A DNA stretch of 64,000 bases from an uncultured Dermabacter sp. (lineage in GTDB: Bacteria > Actinomycetota > Actinomycetes > Actinomycetales > Dermabacteraceae). The DNA is taken from NCBI GenBank assembly GCA_947252755.1, contig CAMXWV010000005.1:1-64000 (forward strand), in the 5' to 3' direction. Below, piece after piece: positions 25,302-34,531 of this stretch (its first letter is position 1; each line of letters opens with the position of its first letter). The notes beneath the pieces are model-generated. The model did not search any database, was not told the DNA's origin, and worked only from the letters and a program-made list of their open reading frames with translations. A program made the position numbers and the translations under genes.

Positions 25302-25793
25302 ATGACCACTCAGAAAACCGCACCGGTGCGCAGCGAGCTCACGGCCGAGCACAAGGGCCAGCAGATCGCCGCCCAAACCATTACCCTCAGCCGCGACTCC
25401 CTGGTCCGCTACGCGGGCGCCTCGGGCGACTTCAACCCGATCCACTACAACGACGAATTCGCACGCAGCGTGGGCCTGGACTCCGTCATCGCCCACGGCA
25501 TGCTCACCATGGGCAGCGTCATCGCCCCGGTGGTGGACTGGGCTGGCGACCCGGGGGCGATCAGCGCCTACGAATCACGATTCACCAAGCCGGTGCCCGT
25601 CCCTGCGCTCGGCAGCGCTGACCTTGAGGTCACCGCTGTTGTTGGCGCCGTGGACGAGGCCAAGCGCGAAGCACGCATTGACCTCACCGTGAGGCTCGAC
25701 GGCGCCACTGTGCTCGGCAAATGCCGCGCCACTGTGCGACTGGACCAGACCTCTCCCTTTGAGGGCGATGGCGCGAACGAGGGGATCGAATGA
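25302..25793 (+). CDS. MaoC family dehydratase, HadB-type catalytic subunit
   Basis: A 163-residue hot-dog-fold protein carrying the hydratase-2 motif (YAGASGDFNPIHYNDEFARS, with catalytic Asp and His) and the downstream IAHGMLTMG signature. It starts one base after the HadA-type stop and its own stop overlaps murB (ATGA). It probably forms a heterodimer with the preceding subunit and hydrates or dehydrates (R)-hydroxyacyl thioesters. Confidence 0.85.
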   Translation: MTTQKTAPVRSELTAEHKGQQIAAQTITLSRDSLVRYAGASGDFNPIHYNDEFARSVGLDSVIAHGMLTMGSVIAPVVDWAGDPGAISAYESRFTKPVPVPALGSADLEVTAVVGAVDEAKREARIDLTVRLDGATVLGKCRATVRLDQTSPFEGDGANEGIE

Positions 25794-26914
25794 GGCTCAG
25801 CGAGCTGACCACCCTGCGGATCGGCGGGGAGATCACGCGAGTGGTGGAGGCGCGCAGCGAAGACGAGCTGATCAGCGCGGTGCGCACCGCTGATGAGGCA
25901 GGTGAGCCGCTGCTCGTCCTCGGCGGCGGGTCAAACCTCGTCGCCTCCGATAAGCCCTTCCACGGAACGGTGGTGCGAACGCTCAGCCCAGCGGACTCCC
26001 CGGTCAGAGCATTCGTGCACGACGGGGCCGCCCCCGAAGTGCCCGACGCATGCTGCGGAGGCATCAGCCTCACCTATTTCGCGGGCGAAGTCTGGGATGA
26101 GGTGGTCCAGTACGCGATAGCACTCGAGGCCTGGGGCATCGAGGCGCTCTCTGGCATCCCCGGGTCCGTGGGAGCCACGCCGATTCAGAATGTGGGCGCC
26201 TATGGCCAGGATGTTTCCGCCACCATCGAACGCGTCGTCACCTGGGATCGGGTTGACCGGCAGCGGAAAACCTTCTCCGCCAGTGACCTGCAGTTCGCCT
26301 ACCGCAACTCCATCCTCAAATCCACGCCGATGCCCGCTGCACCGGACCGGGAGGGCACCAGCATGGGCGCCACCGGCCGCTACGTGGTGCTGTCTGTGTC
26401 CTTTCATCACGCGCAGGGGTCGATGTCCGCCCCTATCCAGTACGCCGAGCTCGCCTCGCGGCTGGGCGTCCAGGTGGGGGAGCGGGCCCCGATGTCTGAA
26501 GTCCGCGAGGCCGTTCTGGAGATCCGCGGCTCCAAGGGGATGGTGCTCAACCCCGCCGACCATGACACCTGGAGCGCCGGCAGCTTCTTCACCAATCCGA
26601 TCATCCCCGCTGAACAAGCTCAGCGGCTGCCTGAGGAGGCACCGCGCTTTCCCGCTGGCGAGGGCATGGTGAAGACGAGCGCAGCCTGGCTGATCTCCGC
26701 AGCCGGCTTTGAGCGCGGCTTCTCCCTCCAACACGAGAGCGGCGATCCGGTGCGCGCGTCTCTGTCCACGAAGCATTCGCTGGCACTCACCAATCGGGGC
26801 ACCGCCCGCAGCCAGGACATCGTGGATCTTGCCCAGCGAGTCCAGCGTCAGGTGCGGGAGCGCTTCGACATCACCCTGGTCCCGGAGCCGGTGCGTCTGG
26901 GCGTGAACATCTAG
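25790..26914 (+). CDS. murB: UDP-N-acetylenolpyruvoylglucosamine reductase
   Basis: A 374-residue FAD-dependent MurB that reduces UDP-GlcNAc-enolpyruvate to UDP-MurNAc in peptidoglycan synthesis. LTTLRIGG at the start, the FAD-binding VLGGGSNLVASD, the ALSGIPGSVGATPIQNVGAYG core and GSFFTNPI (catalytic serine) are all present. The length is in the type I range and the start overlaps the preceding stop by ATGA. It is complete, with no anomalies. Confidence 0.95.
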   Translation: MRLSELTTLRIGGEITRVVEARSEDELISAVRTADEAGEPLLVLGGGSNLVASDKPFHGTVVRTLSPADSPVRAFVHDGAAPEVPDACCGGISLTYFAGEVWDEVVQYAIALEAWGIEALSGIPGSVGATPIQNVGAYGQDVSATIERVVTWDRVDRQRKTFSASDLQFAYRNSILKSTPMPAAPDREGTSMGATGRYVVLSVSFHHAQGSMSAPIQYAELASRLGVQVGERAPMSEVREAVLEIRGSKGMVLNPADHDTWSAGSFFTNPIIPAEQAQRLPEEAPRFPAGEGMVKTSAAWLISAAGFERGFSLQHESGDPVRASLSTKHSLALTNRGTARSQDIVDLAQRVQRQVRERFDITLVPEPVRLGVNI

Positions 26915-27078
26915 CCGTGCTCCCACCTTTCTCTGATAGAAAAGACTGCGGGGCCCCGTGCGCAAAGGCGTGCACGGAACCGGTCCAGGCTCATCGATGG
27001 GATCGATTGCGACCGGCCGCGATCGACCCCGATCGGCTGATGAGGGACCGAGGGCGCACCCGCACATAAAGGAGAAGC

Positions 27079-28347
27079 ATGAACACTTTCAACGACTCCA
27101 TTGTCGATTTCGATCCGGAGATCGCTCAGGTCCTGGACCAGGAGCTCGGCCGCCAGCGGGACATGCTGGAGATGATCGCAAGCGAGAACTTCGTGCCGCG
27201 CGCTGTGCTGCAGGCACAGGGCTCGGTGCTCACCAACAAATACGCCGAAGGCTACCCCGGAAAGCGGTATTACGGCGGCTGCGAGTACGTGGACATCGCC
27301 GAGAACCTGGCGATCGACCGAGTGAAGGCGCTGTTCGGCGCCGAGCACGCCAATGTGCAGCCGCATTCCGGGGCCACAGCAAACGCCGCCGTGATGCACG
27401 CTCTCGCCAATGCGGGAGACACCCTGATGGGTCTGTCCCTGGCGCATGGCGGGCACCTCACCCACGGTATGAAGATCAACTTCTCCGGCAAGCTGTACAA
27501 CGTGGTGGCGTACGAGACCGAACCGGACACCGGCCGCATCGACATGGACAAGGTCCGCCAGCTCGCACTGGACACCCGTCCCAGCGTGATCGTTGCCGGC
27601 TGGTCCGCCTACACCCGCCAGTTGGACTTTGAAGCATTCCGCTCGATCGCTGATGAGGTGGGCGCGAAGCTCTGGGTGGACATGGCGCATTTCGCGGGCC
27701 TTGTGGCAGCGGACCTGCACCCGAGTCCGGTGCCGCATGCCGATGTGGTGTCCTCCACCGTGCACAAGACCCTAGCCGGACCGCGCTCCGGTCTGATCCT
27801 CTCCAAGCAGGAGTTCGCCCGCAAGGTGGACTCCGCAGTGTTCCCGGGCCAGCAGGGCGGACCACTCATGCACGTGGTGGCTGCGAAGGCGGTGGCTTTC
27901 AAGGCGGCCGCCAGCGACGAGTTCAAGGATCGCCAGAAGCGCACTCTGGAAGGAGCCCAGATCCTTGCCGACCGCCTCACCCACAAGGATGCGGCTGACG
28001 CCGGCATCAGCCTGCTCTCCGGCGGCACCGATGTTCACCTGGTGCTGGTGGACCTGGTGAAGTCGACGATCGACGGCAAGCAGGCGGAGGACATCCTCCA
28101 CGAGGTGGGCATCACCGTGAACCGCAATTCCGTGCCGAACGATCCGCGCCCGCCGATGGTCACCTCCGGTCTGCGCATCGGCACCCCGGCGCTCGCAACC
28201 CGAGGCTTCGGCGCCGAGGAGTTCACCGAGATCGCTGACGTCATCGCTGAAGCGCTCAAGGGCGATGCTGACCTGTCTGCCCTGCGCAAGCGCACGCAGC
28301 AGCTCGCTGACTCGAAGCCGCTGTACGCAGGCCTCGAGCAGTACTGA
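27079..28347 (+). CDS. glyA: Serine hydroxymethyltransferase
   Basis: A 422-residue PLP enzyme that converts serine and tetrahydrofolate to glycine and methylene-THF. MIASENFVP near the N-terminus, GHLTHG, the VDMAHFAGLV aspartate, and the PLP lysine in STVHKTLAGPR are all diagnostic. AAAGGAG precedes the ATG. A 164-bp leader with possible stems (CCGTGC/GCACGG near 26956) separates it from murB. It is followed by folD and xth, so the one-carbon genes form an operon. Confidence 0.96.
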   Translation: MNTFNDSIVDFDPEIAQVLDQELGRQRDMLEMIASENFVPRAVLQAQGSVLTNKYAEGYPGKRYYGGCEYVDIAENLAIDRVKALFGAEHANVQPHSGATANAAVMHALANAGDTLMGLSLAHGGHLTHGMKINFSGKLYNVVAYETEPDTGRIDMDKVRQLALDTRPSVIVAGWSAYTRQLDFEAFRSIADEVGAKLWVDMAHFAGLVAADLHPSPVPHADVVSSTVHKTLAGPRSGLILSKQEFARKVDSAVFPGQQGGPLMHVVAAKAVAFKAAASDEFKDRQKRTLEGAQILADRLTHKDAADAGISLLSGGTDVHLVLVDLVKSTIDGKQAEDILHEVGITVNRNSVPNDPRPPMVTSGLRIGTPALATRGFGAEEFTEIADVIAEALKGDADLSALRKRTQQLADSKPLYAGLEQY

Positions 28348-28381
28348 TCATTCCCATCGCACAACCTGACTGAAGGAGCGA

Positions 28382-29293
28382 ATGACCCTTATGACCGCAC
28401 AGATCCTCGATGGCAAGGCAACCGCCAAGACCATGAAGCAGGAGCTCAAAGAGCGCGTTGAGAAGATCGTGTCCGAGGGCGCCGTGCGCCCAGGACTGGC
28501 CACGGTCCTCGTCGGTGCGGACCCGGCTTCCGAAATCTATGTTGCCGGCAAGCATCGGGACTCCGAGGAGATCGGAATCAATTCGATCCGAAAGGACCTC
28601 CCGGAGGACATCACCCAGGAGGAGCTGTTCGCCGTTATGGACGAGCTGAACAGCGATCCGGCATGCACCGGTTACATCGTGCAGCTGCCGCTTCCCAAGC
28701 ACATCGACACCGATGCGGTCCTGGAGCGCATCGATCCGCAGAAGGACGCTGACGGCCTGCACCCGATCAACCTGGGCCGCCTCGTGCTCAACGTGAACAA
28801 TCCGATCAACACGCCGCTGCCGTGCACCCCGCGCGCAGCAATCGAGCTGGCTAAGCGCCACGGCGTGGACTTCAACGGCAAGCATGTGGTTGTGGTGGGC
28901 CGCGGTGTGACCGTGGGCCGTCCCATCGGATCGCTGCTCACTCGCCGCGAGCACAACGCCACCGTGACGCTCTGCCACACCGGCACCACGAACCTGCCGG
29001 AGCTGATCCAGCAGGCTGACGTGGTGGTGGGCGCGGCCGGTGCCCCGCACCTGATCAAGCCTGAGGACATCAAGCCGGGCGCAATCCTGCTGGATGTGGG
29101 CGTGTCCCGCACCAAGGATCCGGAAACCGGCAAGTCCCGGATCCAGGGTGACTTCGCTCCTGGCTGCTCCGAGAAGGCGTCCTGGTACTCGCCGAACCCG
29201 GGCGGTGTGGGACCGATGACCCGCGCACTCCTGATGGCGAACGTAGTCGAGTCCGCTGAGCGCGCATGGGAGCGGGAGAAGGCCTCCAAGTGA
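28382..29293 (+). CDS. folD: Methylenetetrahydrofolate dehydrogenase/cyclohydrolase
   Basis: A 303-residue bifunctional enzyme that oxidises 5,10-methylene-THF to formyl-THF. The substrate-site lysine lies in YVAGKHRDSEEIG; the TGYIVQLPLPKHID motif and the NADP-binding VVVGRGVTVGRPIG are present. GAAGGAGCGA precedes the ATG at 28382. It acts directly after GlyA. Its stop overlaps the exonuclease gene start (GTGA). Confidence 0.95.
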   Translation: MTLMTAQILDGKATAKTMKQELKERVEKIVSEGAVRPGLATVLVGADPASEIYVAGKHRDSEEIGINSIRKDLPEDITQEELFAVMDELNSDPACTGYIVQLPLPKHIDTDAVLERIDPQKDADGLHPINLGRLVLNVNNPINTPLPCTPRAAIELAKRHGVDFNGKHVVVVGRGVTVGRPIGSLLTRREHNATVTLCHTGTTNLPELIQQADVVVGAAGAPHLIKPEDIKPGAILLDVGVSRTKDPETGKSRIQGDFAPGCSEKASWYSPNPGGVGPMTRALLMANVVESAERAWEREKASK

Positions 29294-30099
29294 CCTTCAC
29301 TGTTGCCACCGTCAACGTCAACGGCATCCGTGCTGCTGTCCGCAAGGGCATGCAGGACTGGATCGCCGAGGCGGCGCCGGATGTCATCACCCTGCAGGAG
29401 GTGCGCGCTCCCGACGAGCTCGTCGCTCCGCTGATCGGTGAAGGCTGGCATGTGGTACACGCCGAAGCGGCCGCTAAGGGCCGCGCCGGCGTGGCCATCG
29501 CCTCCCGGAAACCGTTCCTGACTACTCGCGTGGGCATCGGCCTGGAGTACTACGCAACCGCTGGCCGCTGGATCGAAGCGGATCTCGCTTCACCGTTCGG
29601 CACCGAGCGCCCGCTGACCGTCATCTCCGCCTACGTCCACACCGGCAATGCCGAGGACGAGCAGAAGATGGCGGACAAGTACGGCTTCATGGACGCGATG
29701 CTCGACCGGATCGGCGTGCTGCGCGATCAGGGGCATGATGTGCTGCTCACCGGTGACCTCAACGTGGCCCACACAGAGCGGGATATCAAGAACTGGAAGG
29801 GCAACCTGAAGAAGGCTGGCTTCCTGCCGGAGGAGCGGGCGTACTTCGACCGGATGTTCGAGGAGCTCGGCTGGGTGGACACCCACCGTGAACACGCCGG
29901 TGATGTACCAGGTCCGTACACCTGGTGGTCCAACCGAGGCAAAGCGTTCGACAATGACGCCGGCTGGCGGATCGACTACCAGGTGGCGAACCGTGAGCTG
30001 GCTGAGCGGGTGACGAACGTGCGCGTGGATCGCGCTCCTTCGTACGACACCCGGTGGAGCGACCACGCGCCGCTGGTCGTGGACTATCGAACGTCCTGA
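29290..30099 (+). CDS. xth: Exodeoxyribonuclease III
   Basis: A 269-residue endonuclease/exonuclease/phosphatase-fold AP endonuclease that repairs abasic sites. ATVNVNGIRAAVRKGMQDWI at the start, the VITLQEVRA glutamate, the LTGDLNVAHTERDIKN catalytic Asp/Asn pair and the terminal SDHAPLVVDY are all present. The GTG start was chosen for its overlap with the folD stop; a longer upstream ATG frame would lie inside folD. Confidence 0.93.
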   Translation: MTFTVATVNVNGIRAAVRKGMQDWIAEAAPDVITLQEVRAPDELVAPLIGEGWHVVHAEAAAKGRAGVAIASRKPFLTTRVGIGLEYYATAGRWIEADLASPFGTERPLTVISAYVHTGNAEDEQKMADKYGFMDAMLDRIGVLRDQGHDVLLTGDLNVAHTERDIKNWKGNLKKAGFLPEERAYFDRMFEELGWVDTHREHAGDVPGPYTWWSNRGKAFDNDAGWRIDYQVANRELAERVTNVRVDRAPSYDTRWSDHAPLVVDYRTS

Positions 30100-30156
30100 C
30101 CGGGCACACGCCAGGCCGTCAACACGCTCATCATCGACGGAGACAAAGGATTGATC

Positions 30157-30720
30157 ATGCACCGAACCGATGCGCTGTCGCGTCGCACCCTGTTTGCTGC
30201 TGCCGGCATCACCGGGGCCGTACTGCTCAGCGCTTGTTCCTCATCCTCCAGCAGCGATAGCGCCGCCACGAGCTCCCCAGCCGAGTCTGAGCATCCTGCC
30301 CTCACCGCGAGTGATCTCTGGGTGAAGGCTGCTGATGACGGCATGACCGGAATGTTCGGCACCTTGACGAACCATTCCGCGGAGACCATCACGGTCACCG
30401 GCGCAACATCGGACGCTGCCACGTCCGTGGAGCTGCACGAAAGCGCCGCAGACGGCAGCGGTGGCATGAGCATGAAGGAGAAGGAGGGCGGCTTCCCGAT
30501 CGAACCGGGAGGCACGCTCACGCTGGAGCCGGGAGGGGACCACATCATGCTGATGGGTCTCAACGGACCGCTGCACCCGGGTGATGACGTCACCGTCACC
30601 ATCACCACCGACACCGGCATCAGCATGGACCTCACGGGAACGGTCAAGGAGTTCTCCGGAGCGAATGAGGAGTACGAGATGGATCACCACGGCGATCACG
30701 GCTCCGATGGCGGACACTGA
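30157..30720 (+). CDS. PCuAC-type copper chaperone lipoprotein
   Basis: A 187-residue exported lipoprotein with a Tat-like SRRTLFAAAG, a hydrophobic core and the lipobox LLSAC. The copper-binding H(M)x10Mx21HxM pattern of the PCuAC family is present: LHESAADGSGGM, then GGDHIMLMGL. The His/Asp/Gly-rich tail (DHHGDHGSDGGH) may add metal sites. AAAGGA precedes the ATG at 30157. It probably carries Cu(I) outside the membrane, for example for cytochrome oxidase assembly. Its stop overlaps the peroxidase gene. Confidence 0.88.
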   Translation: MHRTDALSRRTLFAAAGITGAVLLSACSSSSSSDSAATSSPAESEHPALTASDLWVKAADDGMTGMFGTLTNHSAETITVTGATSDAATSVELHESAADGSGGMSMKEKEGGFPIEPGGTLTLEPGGDHIMLMGLNGPLHPGDDVTVTITTDTGISMDLTGTVKEFSGANEEYEMDHHGDHGSDGGH

Positions 30721-31930
30721 TCCCCTGAAACGACGCTCCGTCCTCACCGGGGGAGCGATCGCGGCGGCTGGTGCCTCCGCCGGCGCGATCGCCACCCTCG
30801 GCGCCCAGGCCGTCACCGGTCGCGGCGATGACCAGAACACTCCCGCTGATGCTGCCCTGCACGGTGAGGAGACCATCCCGTTCTACGGCGAACACCAGGC
30901 GGGGATCCTCACGCCGCTGCAAGCACACGGGGTGTTCATTGCGCTGGACCTGAAGGACGGGATCGACCGCCCAGCGCTGCGCCGCCTCATGCAGCTGCTC
31001 ACCGATGACGCCTCCCGTCTCACCCAGGGGAGAGCGCCGCTGGCGGACATCGAACCTGAACTCGCGGCCACACCGGCCCGGCTCACCATCACTATCGGCT
31101 TCGGGCCCGGCTTCGTGGAGCACGCGGACGGTGTCAAGCCCACGTGGCTGGCACCCCTGCCAGCGTTTCGCATCGACCGGCTGCGCGAGGAGTTCAGCCA
31201 CGGGGATCTGCTGCTGTTCATCGCCGGTGATGATCCGCTCAGCATTGCGCACGCCCAACGGCTCTTGCTGCGTGATGCGCGCACCTTCGCGACTGTGCGG
31301 TGGGTGCAGCGCGGATTTCGTCATGCGCGTTCCAGCGTGCCCGGTCATGAAACTCAGCGGAACCTGTTCGGACAGATCGACGGCACCGTGAACCCGCGGC
31401 CCGAGGACCCGGAGACCGCGTCTCTGATCTGGGTGGATGATGGCACCTGGATGACCGGCGGCACCTCCCTGGTGCTGCGGCGGATCGCCATGGACCTGGA
31501 GACCTGGGATGAGGTGGACCGCGTCGGCCGTGAGTTTGCAGTTGGACGGAAACTGGACACGGGAGCACCGCTGACGGGAGAGAAGGAGCATGATGCCCCT
31601 GATTTCCACGCGGTGACCGATCGGGGCTTTCCTGTGATCGACAAGGCCTCCCATATGCGACGAGCCGTGTCAACACACCCTCGCGAACGGATTCTGCGCC
31701 GCCCGTTCAACTATGATGACGCCCCCGCCGAGGGGGAGATCTCTGACACCGGACTGCTGTTCACCGCTTTCCAAGCGGACATCACCGAGCAGTTCCTGCC
31801 GATCCAGCAGCGCCTTGCCGACGCGGACCTGCTGAACCAGTGGACCACACCGATCGGCTCAGCCGTGTTCGCGATCCCGCCCGGCTGCAACGAGGGCGGC
31901 TACCTCGGCCAGACCCTCCTGGAGGACTGA
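30707..31930 (+). CDS. Tat-exported DyP-type heme peroxidase (EfeB-like)
   Basis: A 407-residue dye-decolorizing peroxidase. The Tat signal is KRRSVLTGGAIAAAGA. The DyP motif GxxDG is present as GQIDGTVNPR, with the distal aspartate, and the FGPGFVEHADGV region and C-terminal LLFTAFQADITEQFLPIQQR are typical of the A/EfeB subgroup. The ATG at 30707 overlaps the end of the PCuAC gene. No efeU/efeO iron-transport genes are adjacent, so pairing with a copper chaperone is the unusual feature. Confidence 0.9.
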   Translation: MADTDPLKRRSVLTGGAIAAAGASAGAIATLGAQAVTGRGDDQNTPADAALHGEETIPFYGEHQAGILTPLQAHGVFIALDLKDGIDRPALRRLMQLLTDDASRLTQGRAPLADIEPELAATPARLTITIGFGPGFVEHADGVKPTWLAPLPAFRIDRLREEFSHGDLLLFIAGDDPLSIAHAQRLLLRDARTFATVRWVQRGFRHARSSVPGHETQRNLFGQIDGTVNPRPEDPETASLIWVDDGTWMTGGTSLVLRRIAMDLETWDEVDRVGREFAVGRKLDTGAPLTGEKEHDAPDFHAVTDRGFPVIDKASHMRRAVSTHPRERILRRPFNYDDAPAEGEISDTGLLFTAFQADITEQFLPIQQRLADADLLNQWTTPIGSAVFAIPPGCNEGGYLGQTLLED

Positions 31931-31938
31931 GGTCGGGC

Positions 31939-32715
31939 TCAGATCCGCCCGTTGATCATCGCCTGCTTGACCTCGGCGATCGCCTTCGTCACCTCAATGC
32001 CGCGCGGGCACGCCTCCGAGCAGTTGAACGTGGTGCGGCAGCGCCACACTCCCTCTCGATCATTGAGGATCTCCAGGCGCTGCTCGGCGGCATCATCACG
32101 GGAATCGAAGATGAAGCGGTGCGCGTTCACGATCGCGGCCGGACCGAAGTACTGGCCATTGGTCCAGAACACGGGGCAGGAGGAGGTGCAGGCTGCGCAG
32201 AGGATGCACTTGGTGGTGTCATCGAAGCGTTCGCGCTCCTGCGCGGACTGCAGACGCTCACGGGACGGCTCCTGGCCCTTGGCCACAAGGAATGGCATGA
32301 CCTCGCGGTAGGAGTCGAAGAACGGCTCCATATCCACAATCAGATCCTTCTCCACGGGCAGGCCTTTGATCGGCTCCACCACGATCGGCTTCTTCAGGTT
32401 GAGATCCTTCAGCAGTGTTTTGCAGGCCAGGCGGTTGCGGCCGTTGATGCGCATCGCATCCGACCCGCAGACGCCATGCGCGCACGAACGGCGGAAGGTG
32501 AGGGAGCCATCGATCTCCCATTTGATCGTGTGCAGCGCGTCGAGAACCCGGTCCGTGCCGCGCATGGTCACGGTGTGCTCATCCCAGTACGCGCCGCGCT
32601 CGGACTCCGGATCGAAGCGAGCGATCTTCAACGTCACTTCGAAGGTGGGGATCTCCTGCGGGGCAGAAGCATCGCCGGAAGTCGCGGCGTCTCCCCGGCT
32701 GGTGGTGGCAGACAT
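31939..32715 (-). CDS. sdhB: Succinate dehydrogenase iron-sulfur subunit
   Basis: A 258-residue electron-transfer subunit of complex II. The [2Fe-2S] ligands are in CAHGVCGSDAMRI plus the following Cys, the [4Fe-4S] ligands in CILCAACTSSCP and the [3Fe-4S] ligands in CRTTFNCSEACPRG. The start overlaps the sdhA stop. It is the last gene of the sdhCDAB operon and lies tail-to-tail with the peroxidase gene, 8 bp apart. Confidence 0.96.
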   Translation of the reverse strand: MSATTSRGDAATSGDASAPQEIPTFEVTLKIARFDPESERGAYWDEHTVTMRGTDRVLDALHTIKWEIDGSLTFRRSCAHGVCGSDAMRINGRNRLACKTLLKDLNLKKPIVVEPIKGLPVEKDLIVDMEPFFDSYREVMPFLVAKGQEPSRERLQSAQERERFDDTTKCILCAACTSSCPVFWTNGQYFGPAAIVNAHRFIFDSRDDAAEQRLEILNDREGVWRCRTTFNCSEACPRGIEVTKAIAEVKQAMINGRI

Positions 32716-34487
32716 CAGAACGTGCGCTCCTTCGGCTCGTAACGGGTGATGACAACATCTTTGCGGCCAAGCCGGAGGTCGGTGCCCTCGCGTCCGGAGC
32801 CGTCAGTCGTCTTATAGACCATGGTGTGCCACAGGAAGTTTGCGTCGTCACGCTTCTGGAAGTCTTCGCGGAAGTGGCCGCCGCGGGATTCGCGCCGCTC
32901 CAGGGCGCCGAGCGCCACCGTTTCAGCAAGATCCAGCAGGAAGCCGAGCTCCACGGCCTCCAGCAGGTCCAGGTTGTACCGCTGGCCCTTGTCCTGGACG
33001 CCTGCAGCAGCGTAGCGGCGCTTCAGCTCCTTGATGTCCGCCAGCGCCCTGCGGCAGGTCTCATCGGTGCGGTACACCTGCACGTTGTTGTCCATGGTCT
33101 CCTGCAGGTCCCGACGGATCGCCGCGATGCGCTCTTCATCCGCGGGGCGCTCGCGCAGCTCCTCCAGCATCCGCACCGTGGGCTCCTCCACCGCTTCGGC
33201 GAGTTCGGCGAACTCCACCTCGTGCGCATGCTCCGCGGCGCAGATGCCGGCACGGCGTCCGAACACGTTGATGTCCAGCAGTGAGTTTGTGCCGAGCCGG
33301 TTCGCGCCGTGCACGCTCACGCAGGCAACCTCCCCGGCGGCGTACAGGCCCGCGATCACATCCTGCTCATTGCGCAGCACCTCACCCTTGATGGTTGTGG
33401 GGATGCCGCCCATCGCGTAGTGCGCCGTAGGGTACACGGGAATCGGTTCGGTGTACGGCTCCACGTTGAGGTAGGTGCGGGCGAACTCGGTGATGTCCGG
33501 CAGCTTCGCATCGATGTGCGCGGGCTCCAGGTGGGTAAGGTCCAGCAGCACATAGTCCTGGTTCGGGCCGCAGCCCCGGCCCTCACGCACCTCGCTCGCC
33601 ATGGCGCGCGCCACCACGTCACGCGGAGCCAGGTCTTTCAGAGTGGGCGCATAGCGCTCCATGAAGCGCTCGTTCTCGCTGTTGCGCAGGATGCCGCCTT
33701 CGCCGCGGGCGGCTTCGGACAGCAGAATGCCGAGCCCGGCCAGGCCGGTGGGGTGGAACTGGAAGAACTCCATGTCCTCCAGCGGGATGCCGCGGCGCAG
33801 CGCAATCGCCGGCCCATCACCCGTGAGGGTGTGGGCGTTCGACGTGGTCTTGAACATCTTGCCGAAGCCGCCGGAGGCGAAGATGACGGACTTCGCCCGG
33901 AACACGTGGATCTCACCGGTGGCGAGCTCATACGCCACCACGCCCGCCGCGCGCGCATCCGCATCGGTGCGCGGATCACCGGTCAGCAGCACGTCCAGAA
34001 CATAGAACTCGTTGTAGAACGAAACCTCTTGCTTCACGCAGTTCTGGTACAGGGTCTGCAGGATCATGTGGCCGGTGCGGTCAGCTGCGTAGCAGGAGCG
34101 GCGCACCGGCGCTTCCCCGTAGTTGCGGGTGTGGCCGCCGAATCGGCGCTGATCGATCCGCCCCTCCGGTGTGCGGTTGAACGGCAGGCCCATCTTCTCA
34201 AGATCCAGGACCGCGTCGATTGCTTCCTTCGCCATCACTTCGGCGGCGTCCTGGTCCACCAGGTAGTCGCCGCCCTTGACGGTGTCATAGGTGTGCCATT
34301 CCCAGTTGTCATCTTCCACATTCGCTAGGGCAGCGCACATACCCCCCTGGGCGGCACCGGTATGGGAGCGGGTGGGGTACAGCTTGGTGAGCACAGCGGT
34401 GCGGGCGCGCGTGGAGGATTCCAGTGCCGCGCGCATACCGGCGCCGCCGGCGCCGACGATCACCACGTCGTACTGATGGGTCTGCAT
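32715..34487 (-). CDS. sdhA: Succinate dehydrogenase flavoprotein subunit
   Basis: A 590-residue FAD-containing catalytic subunit that oxidises succinate to fumarate. The dinucleotide motif is VIVGAGGAGMRAALES, the FAD-linking histidine lies in RSHTGAAQGGM, and HPTGL and the ARAMASEVREGRGCG active-site region are present. It is 44 bp downstream of sdhD with an AGAAGAAGAGAT leader. Its length is normal. Confidence 0.96.
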   Translation of the reverse strand: MQTHQYDVVIVGAGGAGMRAALESSTRARTAVLTKLYPTRSHTGAAQGGMCAALANVEDDNWEWHTYDTVKGGDYLVDQDAAEVMAKEAIDAVLDLEKMGLPFNRTPEGRIDQRRFGGHTRNYGEAPVRRSCYAADRTGHMILQTLYQNCVKQEVSFYNEFYVLDVLLTGDPRTDADARAAGVVAYELATGEIHVFRAKSVIFASGGFGKMFKTTSNAHTLTGDGPAIALRRGIPLEDMEFFQFHPTGLAGLGILLSEAARGEGGILRNSENERFMERYAPTLKDLAPRDVVARAMASEVREGRGCGPNQDYVLLDLTHLEPAHIDAKLPDITEFARTYLNVEPYTEPIPVYPTAHYAMGGIPTTIKGEVLRNEQDVIAGLYAAGEVACVSVHGANRLGTNSLLDINVFGRRAGICAAEHAHEVEFAELAEAVEEPTVRMLEELRERPADEERIAAIRRDLQETMDNNVQVYRTDETCRRALADIKELKRRYAAAGVQDKGQRYNLDLLEAVELGFLLDLAETVALGALERRESRGGHFREDFQKRDDANFLWHTMVYKTTDGSGREGTDLRLGRKDVVITRYEPKERTF

Positions 34488-34531
34488 GAGTGCTATCTCT
34501 TCTTCTCAGGTGAGCGGAGCGTCGATGCGGG

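Noticed and set aside
26915..27078. THF, ZTP or glycine riboswitch before glyA
   Set aside because: None of the conserved core sequences of these classes could be found by eye.
31927..31942. Bidirectional terminator between the peroxidase gene and sdhB (CTGAG-GTCGGG-CTCAG)
   Set aside because: The stem has only five pairs and no U-tract on either side; too weak to annotate.
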